64,000 nt of DNA, taken from positions 14,748,923-14,812,922 of the forward strand of contig OZ024757.1 in NCBI GenBank assembly GCA_964016885.1, in the 5' to 3' direction. A program made the position numbers and the translations under genes. Positions 10,401 to 19,819 of this stretch are shown here, piece by piece. The DNA comes from Eledone cirrhosa. Its lineage: Eukaryota > Mollusca > Cephalopoda > Octopoda > Eledonidae. The first letter of the stretch is position 1, and each line of letters opens with the position of its first letter. The notes under the pieces were generated by a model that was not told the origin of the DNA, did no database searches, and was given only the letters and a program-made list of their open reading frames with translations.

Positions 10401-12271
10401 TAGAAGGAAGGAGAGGGAAGGATAGAGAGAGGGATGGAAGGAGAGAGAGAGAGGGATGGAAGGAGAGAGAGAGAGGGATGGATAGAGAGAGAGAGAGGGA
10501 TGGATAGAGAGAGAGAGAGGGTTGGAAGGAGAGAGAGGGATGGATGTAGAGAGATTGATGGAGAGAGGGAGGTATGGAGAGAGGGAGAGGGGTGGATGGA
10601 TGGATAGAGAGCGGGATGGCTGGAGAGAGAGGGATGGAAGGAGAGAGAGAGAGCGGGATGGCTGGAGAGAGAGCGGGATAGCTGGAGAGGGATGGCTGGA
10701 GAGGGATGGCTGGATAGCGGGATGGCTGGATAGAGGGATGGATGGATGGATAGAGAGAGCGGGACGGATAGAGAGAGAGAGGGATGGAAGGAGAGAGAGA
10801 GAGATGGATAGAGAGACAGAGGGATGGAGAGAGAGAGGGGCGGATAGAGAGAGAGGGACGGATGGATAGAAGGAGAGATAGAAAGAGATGGATGGAAAGA
10901 GAGAGAGGGATGGATAGAGAGAGAGAGGGATGGAAGGAGAGACTGAGATGAAACGATAGAGAGAGAGATGAAACGATAGAGAGAGAGATGAAACGAGAGA
11001 CTGAGATGAAACGAGAGAGAGAGAGTGGAAACGATAAAGTGAGAGAGAGAGTGATATAACGAGAGAGAGGTGAAACGAGAGAGAGAGAGAGATAAATGAA
11101 ACGAAAGAGATGAAACGAGAGAGAGGGATGGATAGAGAGAGAGAGAGATCGAGAGAGAGGGATGGATAGAGAGAGAGAGAGATGGAGAGAGAGAGAGGGA
11201 GGGATGGAAGGAGAGAGAGAGAGAGAGAGAGTGAGAGGGACGGAGAGAGAGAGGGATGGATAGAGAGAGAGAGAGGGACGGAAGGATGGATAGAGAATTG
11301 GATGGAGAGAGAGGGATGGATAGATGGAGAGAGAGAAGGATAGAGAGAGCGATGGAGAGGGATGGATGGATAGAGAGAGAGAGGGATGGATGGATGGATA
11401 GAGAGAGAGAGGGATGGATGGATGGATAGAGAGAGAGAGGGATGGATAGAGAGAGAGAGAGGGATGGAAAGAGAGAGAGAGAGGGATGGAGAGAGAGGGA
11501 CGGATGGATGGATAGAAAGGTATGGATAGAGAGAAGAGATGGATGGATAGAAGGAAGGAGAGGGAAGGATAGAGAGAGAGAGAAGGATAGAGAGAGGGAT
11601 GGAAGGAGAGAGAGAGAGAGAGAGAGAGGTGGATGTAGAGAGAGAGAGAGGTGGATGTAGAGAGAGAGAGAGAGGTGGATGGATGGATGGATAGAGAGGG
11701 ATGGAGAAAGGAATGGATGGATGGAGAGAGAGAGGGATGGAAGGAGAGAGAGGGATGGAAGGAGAGAGAGCGGGATGGCTGGAGAGGGATGGCTGGATAG
11801 AGAGAGAGAGAGATGGAGAGGGATGGATGGATAGAGGGATGGATGGATGGATAGAGAGAGCGGGACGGATAGAGAGAGGGATGGATAGAGAGAGAGAGAG
11901 GGATGAATGAAGAGCGAGAGGGATGGATGGAGAGGGGGGATGGATAGAGAGAGAGAGGGAGGAATGGATGGATAGAGAGAGAGAGATGGATGGAGAGTGA
12001 GAGGGATGGATAGAGAGAGGGATGGATATAGAGAGAGAGAGAGAGATGGATGGAAAGAGAGAGGCGGACGGATGTAGAGAGAGAGAGAGGGATGGAAGGA
12101 GAGAGGGATGGAGAGAGGGGGATGGATAGAGAGAGAGGGATGGATAGATAGAGAGAGAGGGATGGATAGATAGAGAGAGAGGGATGGATGGAGAGAGAGA
12201 GGGATGGATGGAGAGAGAGAGGGATGGATGGAGAGAGAGAGGGACGGATGGAGAGAGAGAGGGATGAATGA
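7435..12271. repeat. GA/GGATGG purine-rich array, unit 1 (about 4.8 kb)
   Basis: Irregular tandem sequence of GAGAGAGAGGGATGGATGGA-like monomers with variants such as ATAGAGAGAGCGGGACGG, GGATGGCTGGAGAGGG and AGAGAATTGGATGG. The plus strand is about 90 percent purine. A distinctive module with GAAACGATAAAGTGAGAG, GTGATATAACGAGAG and AAATGAAACGAAAGAGATG recurs near 7615, 9695 and 10945, which gives a higher-order pattern. The minus strand stays open for 1629 codons only because CTA, TTA and TCA are almost absent from the plus strand. The resulting Ser/Leu/Pro/His/Ile text has no domain. Confidence 0.95.
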
Positions 12272-12406
12272 AATAGAAAAACATGTAAGACTTACCCATT
12301 TGTGATGTCAAATAAAGTTTGACAGTACTCTTAGATTTTACAATTATAGCAATGGCTCGACATGATAACTACACAAGATAGAAAATATACAGAAACTAAT
12401 ATAATT

Positions 12407-12560
12407 GTTTCTACTTTTGGCACAAGTTCAGCTATAACTCAGTGTATTACTGGTACTTTATTTTATCGACCCTGTAAGGATGAAAGTTAACCACGGCGGG
12501 ATTTGAACTCAGAATGGAAAAGGGCGTAATTCTATACGTCAAATCATGGCGTCCGACGGT
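12407..12560 (-). repeat. Cephalopod-type SINE, 5' truncated
   Basis: On the minus strand the order is: ACCGTCGGACGCCATGATTT, GAGTTCAAATCCCGCCG (B box AGTTCAAATCC), TAACTTTCATCCTTACAGGG, TCGATAAAATAAAGTACCAG, and an end near TTGTGCCAAAAGTAGAAAC. This is a close relative of the SINE at 18998-19178 but lacks about 20 bp of its head. It lies between the GA array and the GT microsatellite. Confidence 0.85.
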
Positions 12561-12731
12561 GTTGTGTGATGTATAGGTTGTGTGATGCGTGTGGTGTGGT
12601 GATGTGTGTAGTGTGGTGTGTGGTGTGGTGTAGAAGGTAATGTGTGGTGTGTAGAGTATAATGTGTGGTGAGTGATGTGTATAGCGTGGAGTGTGCACAT
12701 GGTGTGTGAGTATGTGGTGAGGGTGTGGTAT

Positions 12732-12733
<2 letters not shown>

Positions 12734-12805
<72 letters not shown>
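12734..12805. repeat. GT microsatellite
   Basis: About 36 uninterrupted GT units, preceded at 12561-12733 by an imperfect GTGTGGTGTGTGATG-rich zone. The corresponding tracts are longer in unit 2 (37331-37419) and unit 3 (63141-63240). Confidence 0.95.
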
Positions 12806-12808
<3 letters not shown>

Positions 12809-13058
12809 AAGCCGTTCCCTTTTTAATTTGAGAAATAGGACAGAATCCAAACCCCATTTATAAGCCATGGTGGCTAATCAACACAGATGACAGTTTTAAA
12901 TTCTCATGGGTGGAGAATATATTTATGAAGTTTTAATATTTTGATATTTAAAATGTATAGTTTTTATTTCACTTCATTATGTAATGAGTTACCATTTTCT
13001 GATTGTTTTCAAGGTCATATTCATTAAAAACATCAAAAATAATAGCAAATATAAATTT

Positions 13059-13980
13059 CACCTCCAAAGTGAAACTGGTGTAATATTCCAAAGTGAAACT
13101 GGTGTAGTATATTCACATCCAAAGTGAAAAACTGGTGTAATATTCCAAAGTGTAAACTGGTGTAATATTCCAAAGTGTAAACTGGTGTAATATTCCAAAG
13201 TGAAACTGGTGTAGTATATTCACATCCAAAGTGAAAAACTAGTGTAATATTCACCTCCAAAGTGAAACTGGTGTAGTATATTCACATCCAAAGTGAAACT
13301 GGTGTAATATTCACCTCCAAAGTGAAACTGGTGTAATATATCCACCTCCAAAGTGAAACTGGTGTAATATTCACCTCCAACGTGAAACTGGTGTAATATT
13401 CTCCTCCAACGTGAAACTGGTGTAATATTCTCCTCCAACGTGAAACTGGTGTAGTATATTCACATCCAAAGTGAAAAACTGGTGTAATATTCCAAAGTGA
13501 AACTGGTGTAATATTCCAAAGTGTAAACTGGTGTAATATTCACCTCCAAAGTGAAACTGGTGTAATATATCCACCTCCAAAGTGAAACTGCTGTAATATA
13601 TCCACCTCCAAAGTGAAACTGGTGCAATATTCCAAAGTGAAACTGGTGTAGTATATTCACATCCAAAGTGAAAAACTAGTGTAATATTCCAAAGTGTAAA
13701 CTGGTGTAATATTCCAAAGTGTAAACTGGTGTAATATTCACTTCCAAAGTGAAACTGGTGCAATATTCACCTCCAAAGTGAAACTGGTGTAATATTTCAA
13801 AGTGAAACTGGTGTAGTATATTCATATCCAAAGGGAAAAACTGGTGTAATATTCCAAAGTGAAACTGGTGTAATATTCCAAAGTGTAAACTGGTGTAATA
13901 TTCACCTCCAAAGTGAAAAACTGGTGTAATATTCATCTTCAAAGTGAAACTGGTGCAACATTCATCTCCAAAGCGAAAAT
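13059..13980. repeat. 24/29/31 bp minisatellite
   Basis: More than thirty copies of CCAAAGTGAAACTGGTGTAA plus a variable joint. The short form is 24-25 bp (joint TATT), the middle form 29 bp (TATTCACCT), and the long form about 31 bp (TATATTCACAT). Form order is irregular. Reverse-strand open frames here (LHQFHFGGEYYTS-like) are by-products, because 29 and 31 bp monomers shift frame. Confidence 0.95.
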
Positions 13981-14460
13981 ATTTTAGCACCTCATTTACA
14001 TATAATTTTTAAGTTGGTGAAATCAAAATATTGACCTCAAAGACAAGTCCTCCCCCCTATTTTACCATCAATATTTTGTCACATTTCTCGACATATATAC
14101 AAGTATATACAATATTTACTTTACATAAATTATCAAAAGATTTGCTATTTATGTAAACAGAATTATCCGAAACTAAATCTAATAAAATTTCTTTTAATTA
14201 AATTTAAGAAAAAATATAGTTTGAAAGAAAACTAGAGATCACTGCTCGGACCAAGGTGTAGGGGTCACTGATTTTGACCAAGGTGTAGGGGTCACGACAT
14301 ACAAAGTGAGGTAAGCGTTTGGAAAGGCTTCCAGCTGTTAAAGCGAAGCCAAGATCAGTTCTGTATGAGCAAGACATGGTCACCTGACATTTCCCACAAT
14401 AGGACAACTCGTCTAACCCATGCTAGCGTAGAAAAATTGATATTAAATGGTGATTATATA
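13981..14460. other. AT-rich spacer with a unit-1-specific 27 bp duplication
   Basis: Nothing coding is recognised. GACCAAGGTGTAGGGGTCAC occurs at 14249 and again 27 bp later at 14276 in unit 1, but only once in unit 2 (near 38713), so the tandem duplication is unit-specific or was lost in unit 2. Confidence 0.65.
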
Positions 14461-14499
14461 TATATATAGTGTGTGTGCGTGTGCGTGTGCGTGTGTGTC

Positions 14500-14685
14500 T
14501 CGGGTTCAATCGAGGGGGAAACCACGGTAGGTAAAGTACTCAATACATTAGTAGAGTATATACAAAATATAATATAGAAATAGCTTCTACAGGACTAGAA
14601 CTGTTTCATTCGAAGGAAATCATCAGGAAAGCCCTGATTTCCCTGAAATGAAAGTTCTAGTCCTGTAGAAGCCATTTCTATATCA
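14500..14685 (+). mobile_element. Hairpin element F3, opposite orientation to F1
   Basis: Starts TCGGGTTCAATCGAGGG (B-box-like), continues ACCACGGTAGGTAAAGTACT, and ends in an inverted repeat at 14583-14672 beginning GCTTCTACAGGACTAGAACT. It is the same family as 2451-2637, read on the other strand. It is preceded by a GT/CGTG tract at 14469-14498, which in unit 2 is replaced by a long AGTG tract. Confidence 0.75.
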
Positions 14686-14690
14686 TTCTG

Positions 14691-15148
14691 TTGACAAAGG
14701 GTTTCTCCCTACGAACGGAAGGCCAGTTATATGATGCCTGTGTGAGATGGGCAGCAACTGCGGAGGATATGCGACGGCTGGAGAGAAATGAATCAAGCAT
14801 GCTCCGTTGGATGTGCAATGTCAATGTGTGTGAACGACCAAGTATAGACGAGTTGAAAAAGAAACTGGGTATAAGAGGGGTAAGTTGTGGTGTGCAGGAG
14901 AGAAGACTACGATGGTATGGACATGTGATGCGCATGGAGGATGACCGCTGGGTAAAGAAGTGCCAAGAAATCCCAGTAGAAGGAAGATGCAGTAGAGGGA
15001 GACCACGAAAATCATGGGCGGAAGTGGTGAGAGCTGACCTCAGATCGCTGAAGCTCACAGATGACGACCGAGGACAGTAACGATGGAGACATGCTGTGCT
15101 GAATAGGACCCGTCCCATCCTTGCAAACAGGAAAAAGCAGACGTATGA

Positions 15149-15150
<2 letters not shown>
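14691..15150 (+). pseudogene. Non-LTR retrotransposon (LINE) polymerase C-terminus, broken
   Basis: The frame from 14691 reads about 129 residues with landmarks YDACVRWA, TAEDMRRLER, SSMLRWMCNV, RRLRWYGHVMRMEDDRWVKK and SRGRPRKSWAEV. These match the domain after the reverse transcriptase in many invertebrate LINEs, where the GRPRKxW and LRWxGHV motifs are diagnostic. Two defects are visible: a TAA at 15078-15080 with the same frame continuing as RWRHAVLNRTRPILANRKKQ, and loss of roughly a dozen residues between DACVR and TAEDM, where relatives carry a LYGSETW motif. The upstream catalytic domain is missing. The fragment ends in a TA tract (15151-15178). The stop and gap are shared with unit 2, so it was dead before the array amplified. 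Confidence 0.8.
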
Positions 15151-15180
<30 letters not shown>

Positions 15181-15183
<3 letters not shown>

Positions 15184-15462
15184 AGAAACAAATATACTAC
15201 TTGACTAATATACTAATATGTATAGATAATAAAGATATAACAAACCTGTTGGTATAAACATCAACACTGGTAGACTCCTTTAGTACAGGAGAGGGGCAGA
15301 TGATACTCATGGCTTGTGTTTGATCAATAGCATCACTCCTTCCCTATGGCACATACATTTCTATTTGGTAGTGACCAGTTGTTTCCTCCTGCTAAGAAAG
15401 AAATACCACCAGGGGTCAGAAGGTTAATTTATTAGTTTTATTTATTTAGTTTATGTATCATA
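15181..15462. other. Spacer, nothing recognised
   Basis: Ordinary low-GC sequence, nearly identical in unit 2 (39796-40078). No open frame of interest, tRNA box or inverted repeat was seen. Confidence 0.5.
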
Positions 15463-15545
15463 TATAGGGTGTCCCCCCAAAATGTATACACACTTCAACA
15501 ATATTCTAATAAATATGTGTATGCATTTTTGGGGGTCACCCTGTA
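15463..15545. mobile_element. Tiny mariner-like inverted-repeat element (MITE)
   Basis: TA followed by TAGGGTGTCCCCCCAAAATG on the left matches, inverted, GCATTTTTGGGGGTCACCCTG followed by TA on the right. Terminal repeats are about 28 bp with a few mismatches around a core of about 25 bp. The TA target duplication and a CAGGGTG-type end are typical of Tc1/mariner-derived elements. No transposase. Confidence 0.7.
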
Positions 15546-15684
15546 TTTGTGGCTGAATTTTTGGGGTGGTGGTGGGAGGTTATTGTGGCTGAGGGGAGGG
15601 AGGGAGAATGTAGATTGTGTGTGTGTGTGTGTTGACTGTCGACTGTGTGTGTGTGTGTGTAAGTAGAAGGGAGAGAGAACGTGA

Positions 15685-15726
15685 GATGGGAGAGAGACAC
15701 ATACATGTATGTGTGTCTCTCCCATC
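15685..15726. repeat. 42 bp near-perfect palindrome
   Basis: GATGGGAGAGAGACACATAC is followed by its near-exact inverted partner ending in CTCTCCCATC, with only offset GA/CA units mismatched. It could fold as a cruciform. It is conserved at 40313-40354. Confidence 0.8.
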
Positions 15727-16084
15727 TATGTAGATATAGAGTAATGTGAATGCAAAAGGGTTAAATGCACACAAACATACATATACACAGCCTTAATATA
15801 AACCAATCCGGTCAGTTTAAACTGGAGATGGTAGACAGCCAGACCAATCTCAGAGATAATATTTACGTTTATGTTGACAGGGCAAATGGCTGGGTATTTG
15901 TGTGGTCAGCTAGAACAATGACGTCCCCTTCTGTAAGGTTGCCAGGACGGGTCTGGGTCACTACAAAATTAAAACAATATTTGTTATATGAACAGTGTGT
16001 GTGTGTGTATGTGTGAGTAGGGGGTAATTTGTTGTGTGGGGTTAATTTAGAGAATATAGGGTTAACATCAACAATGTGGAGGTA
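15727..16084. other. Conserved spacer, probable old repeat
   Basis: An 83-codon plus-strand frame (15765-16016) ends in a GT tract and has no recognisable domain. The minus strand near 15745-15760 reads AACCCTTTTGCATTCACATT, resembling a repeat motif I associate with cephalopod genomes. I do not call a gene. Confidence 0.35.
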
Positions 16085-16345
16085 ATATGGCTAACATGAA
16101 GAGTGTGGTGGGGGAGGGGATAAACATGGCGAGAGTGTGGTGGAGGGCAAACATGGCGAGAGTGCGGTGGGGGTCAAACATGGTGAGAGTGTGGGGGGGG
16201 GAACATGGCGAGAGTGTGTGTGTGTGTATGTGGGGGGGGGGGAGAGAGGGGGGGATGCGGGATAACATGGCGAGAGTGTGGGGGCTAACATGGGGAGAGG
16301 CTTTTGAACAGGAGGGGATATCAGTATGCGTGTAGTTGTAGAAGT
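16085..16345. repeat. G-rich minisatellite (AACATGGCGAGAGTG)
   Basis: Several imperfect copies of AACATGGCGAGAGTGTGGTG separated by runs of 5 to 10 G. The plus strand has many G-runs in close succession, compatible with G-quadruplex formation. Unit 2 (40727-40995) differs mainly in G-run and GT-run lengths. Confidence 0.8.
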
Positions 16346-16385
16346 AGAAGGGTAACATATATATATATATATGTGTGTGTGTGTG

Positions 16386-16640
16386 GAGGCACGTGGCCTA
16401 GTGGTAAGGGTGTTGGACTTACAATCATAACATCGTGGGTTCGATTCCTGGGTTGCATGTTGTGTTCTTGAGCAAAACACTTCATTTCACGTTGCTCCAG
16501 TAAACTAAGCTGAAAATGAGTACCAGCAATAGATGGGAGGTTTAACCCTGCGATGGACTGGCGCCCTGTCCAGGGTGGAGTCTTGTACTCTCAGTCGCTT
16601 CACGCCATAATGCATGGAAAATCTAAGTCGTCTAACTACA
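16386..16640 (+). repeat. tRNA-derived SINE
   Basis: A box TGGCCTAGTGG at 16394-16404 and a perfect B box GGTTCGATTCC at 16438-16448, 33 bp apart, give an intact-looking polymerase III promoter. The body contains TTGAGCAAAACACTTCATTT, CACGTTGCTCCAGTAAACT and GCGCCCTGTCCAGGG, a combination I know from cephalopod SINEs. The 3' end is uncertain because it grades into A/T-rich sequence before the TA tract at 16744-16775. No clear target-site duplication was found. Confidence 0.85.
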
Positions 16641-16739
16641 GAGGTACAACGTCAAACCACTCTAGCACATTACTATAAAAAGTTATTTAAAAAATAAATA
16701 GATGATAAATAGAAAAAGAGAAATGGGGAATACATATAC

Positions 16740-16775
<36 letters not shown>

Positions 16776-16778
<3 letters not shown>

Positions 16779-17497
16779 GTGGGGGATATTATTATATTGC
16801 CAGAAATAATAAAACTCACTTTTCACTTCCATATATTTTATATCTATCCCTATAGTTAATTTAACTAGCAATCAATGTTTTATTGATTGACCAAGAGTTA
16901 TATATATAGTTCCCCAGAGTTCTTTCGTTATACACCTGTGACATCAGTGATACTATTGTTTCTTCCTGTTGTGTTGTAATGATGGTACAACAACTAATCA
17001 AAGGCCCTAAGAAAGATTAAAGTGGTAGAAAAGCCAGGATCTACTATAAAATCCATGATCAGTAAACCTTAACCCTTTAAGAAAACCCAAATTAGGGAAG
17101 CAACTGAAATAGAACCAAGAAAACCGAAGTAAAACAGAAAACCTGAATGGAACAACAACAACCATACAAATACACTCTAATGACCAAAGATGGAATACAA
17201 ACACGAACACACACCAAACAGAAAACGCGCATAGAAGCACATTCGGAAATCGAGACAAATAAATAAACAATTGAATAAGTAAACATTACAATAATATCAC
17301 TGATGATGTCACAGGTGTCTCATGAAAGAACTCAGACTATATATATATATATAAAAACAGTTGGTCAATCAATGATAAACATTGATTGCCAGCTAAATTA
17401 ACTATTGGGATGTAGAATATACGGAAGCGAAAACCAACCCAACCCAAACTGTATTATTATATATTTCTGGCAATATTATAACAATATGACCCTCCCC
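16776..17497. mobile_element. 722 bp foldback element with long terminal inverted repeats
   Basis: The left arm (16776 to about 16965) reads GGGGTGGGGGATATT, ATTGCCAGAAATAAT, TAGTTAATTTAACTAGCAAT, ATTGATTGACCAA, AGTTCTTTCGTTATACACCT and GTGACATCAGTGATA. The right arm (about 17287-17497) carries the reverse complements in mirrored order and ends in GACCCTCCCC. Arms are near 190-210 bp with moderate mismatch, around a central loop of about 320 bp. The loop has only an 87-codon minus-strand frame without domains. This is a non-autonomous foldback or MITE-like transposon of unknown superfamily. Confidence 0.8.
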
Positions 17498-17828
17498 AAA
17501 TATAATTTGTTTCGACATACGATTTCATATAAAAAATACGTTGCAAACAAATTAGTTCGGATCGAGCTGTCGAAAAGCTGGAGCTCAGCCGTCGGGGTCC
17601 TGACTTTTCCTTATATACATATATACACACACACAGCAACGTGTGTTTATAGTAGTGGGGAAATATACAAATAACACACACACTGTCGTTGTGCGTGCTA
17701 CCTGCTTCTGTGTTTTTTTGTTTTTTTTCCCTTTCCCTTTCCTTTATATTATATTATATTTGTTTGTGCTTTCGTTCTGTAAATATTCTATTATATTTCT
17801 TTTTATAAGAAATATAATACAATTTTAA
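17498..17828. other. Spacer with pyrimidine-rich tract
   Basis: Contains a T/C-rich stretch near 17714-17745 (TTTTTTCCCTTTCCCTTTCC) and AT-rich sequence. No gene, tRNA box or inverted repeat was recognised. Confidence 0.5.
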
Positions 17829-17912
17829 GGGCAGTAGATTGGCAGTATCAGTATAGAGTCGGACACCATGCTTTGCAGCATAGAGTCACGTCCCTTTACG
17901 CTCTAAGCATTG
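17829..17912 (+). repeat. SINE head fragment
   Basis: GGGCAGTAGATTGGCAGTAT, AGAGTCGGACACCATGCTTT and TTTACGCTCTAAGCATTGAG follow the tRNA-like head of the SINE at 18998. The sequence breaks off where GAGTTCAAATCCC would be expected. A 3'-truncated relic. Confidence 0.65.
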
Positions 17913-18997
17913 AGCACACCTCGCTTCGGCTGTTGGCGTCTAGTATACTGTATCACACTTTTTTGTCTCTCCTCTTTTCTTATGATACATATCTTCTCTT
18001 TAATATATACATATATATATATGCACACATACATGCATAAACACTTCTATGCAAATACTCATACATATATATTAAAAACACACATCATATACCAGCATAA
18101 TAACGATTGACAAACCATCAGGATACATGCTTGCTCGTGTGAAAACCGAACTTGCTACGCTACGTACACTGACGGAAGCATATGTACATAAACACACAAA
18201 CAGAACTGGTATGACTTACATCAAAGATTTTGTTCCACTATTGAACCATTCAAGGTAGTTAGAACGAACTACCAGTGTAGTACTGGGGTCAATTCTTCTT
18301 CTATATCTCTTTCTTAATTCCTTTCTCTCACCCTATATCCGTCTCTGGAAAACATAACCTATCTGGAGTAGAGATCGGATCTGTCACCTTATACAAAATG
18401 CCCCGAACACCCCGAATGTCAATGCGGGACCTCTACAACTCCCTCACAAGTTATAGGTCCCTACATACATACATAGAAACATCAGAGATATCCTTTATAT
18501 CTTTCACTCGATAATGCTAGACAAGTATTCCGTGAGTCAGAAAGGAATATTTGCGATATGACGGGAGAACCTCTCTGAATAAATATTACATAATTCAGAG
18601 GCTACGTAAAGCAGGCAGCGACATCATCGAAGACCAGAGATGCCATGTGGAAATGGACATAACACACATAGGGTTACCTTATAATCATAGACATTTGGGC
18701 TTATGAACACATATATATTTAAATATATACGGGTGCATAGGTGTACGGAGTTCTCATGTCGCCCCTAATGATTCCGCCAGATGTCCCGTCACACATCTCT
18801 ACATCTTCCATGAAATGTTGATTAGTAAACAAACCGTGTATCTCGCATGTAAGAGGGAAAGCCATAGCAAGTGTTGAGGATAAGAGACGTGTGGAATTAA
18901 TAATAATAATATTGTTTTAATTATTAATAGTAGTAGTTGTCACAATAAAGTGAGGAGGACAACGTTATTATAAATACTTATACTAATGTTGTTTGGA

Positions 18998-19178
18998 GGG
19001 CGGTGGATTGGCAGAGGGTCGGACGCCATTCTTTGACGTATAGAGTTACGGCCCTTGCCATTATGAGTTCAAATCCCGCCGAGGTTAACTTTGCCTTTCA
19101 TCCTTACAGGGTCGATAAAATAAAGTACCAGTAATGCACTGGGTAATTGCTGGCCTTGTGCCAAACGTAGAAACCATT
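18998..19178 (+). repeat. Cephalopod-type SINE with target-site duplication
   Basis: Head GGGCGGTGGATTGGCAGAGG, B box AGTTCAAATCC at 19076-19086, then CCTTTCATCCTTACAGGGTC, GATAAAATAAAGTACCAGTA and CTTGTGCCAAACGTAGAAAC. The flanks carry TTATTATAAATACT at 18965-18978 and 19177-19190 (about 12-18 unmatched bases lie before the head). The paralogous site at 2900-2913 is empty. Tail-to-tail similarity with 12407-12560 indicates one subfamily. Confidence 0.88.
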
Positions 19179-19640
19179 ATTATAAATACTCATATACACA
19201 CAAGCTTAAACAGGTATACATGCGTACGCTTATCTAGACACATACGTACATAAACGTTTATAAATAAAAGCCAAAGATAAGAAGAACATAGCTTACCATA
19301 TCGAATTTGGAAGGATGCACACGACGTTGAGTGCTTCAATATGGTCCCATCATCATTTGCTGATACGATTATTGCATACACAACACAAGTTTAAAGAGCT
19401 ATCTGTTTAGAAACCATCAAGCCAGGCCACCATCTATACACTGAGGTATGACAATTGAAGGACATCACCGCAAATCAGGTGGTTGTAACATCAAATCAAA
19501 CCTAAAGAGATAAAAATAAGAGTCATGATATATTTTCTGAAAACTACAGAATAGTAAAAGATATGTCGACACTTTTGCGGTATTAATAAGACTGAGAAAG
19601 GTATGAACGCCACCACGTCAATTAAGCTTCGAAAATAGAA

Positions 19641-19819
19641 AGTAGGTTTATATATATATTAATTTTCATTTTCTTCCCCAATTCTGTATTTTGAAGTCCT
19701 TTCATTATTTTAAATATTTCTATCATGTCACTCGTTTGATTAATCTCCTCCAAAGTTGTAATTCTAAGTGTTTGTCCCTGGTATAGTGAACTAATGTTGA
19801 TATTTTCAAGTCTTGGCAT
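19641..19819 (-). pseudogene. LINE polymerase C-terminal fragment
   Basis: The minus-strand frame contains ISSLYQGQTLRITTLEEIN, followed by DMIEIFKIMKGLQN. The TLEE...DMIE-FKIMKG pattern is familiar from the end of non-LTR retrotransposon polymerases (usually LTTLEERRxRGDMIEVFKIM). Only about 50 residues remain and no catalytic residues are present. It belongs to the ancestral block, since decayed versions occur at 4210-4318 and near 7090-7240. Confidence 0.6.

Noticed and set aside
13059..13980. CRISPR-like array
   Set aside because: The repeats are contiguous, without unique spacers, and the sequence is eukaryotic.
13033..13990. Reverse-strand frames rich in LHQFHFGGEYYTS
   Set aside because: They are minisatellite translations. 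The 29 and 31 bp monomers break the frame and three overlapping frames look alike.
15765..16016. 83-codon plus-strand frame ending in CVCVYV
   Set aside because: It runs into a GT microsatellite, has no domain, and is identical in unit 2 only because the units are recent copies.
16386..16470. Functional tRNA gene
   Set aside because: The A and B boxes are good, but the acceptor stem does not pair and the sequence continues into a SINE body.
17007..17270. 87-codon minus-strand frame in the foldback loop
   Set aside because: Hydrophobic text without a family signature. It is too short for a transposase and not supported by codon pattern.
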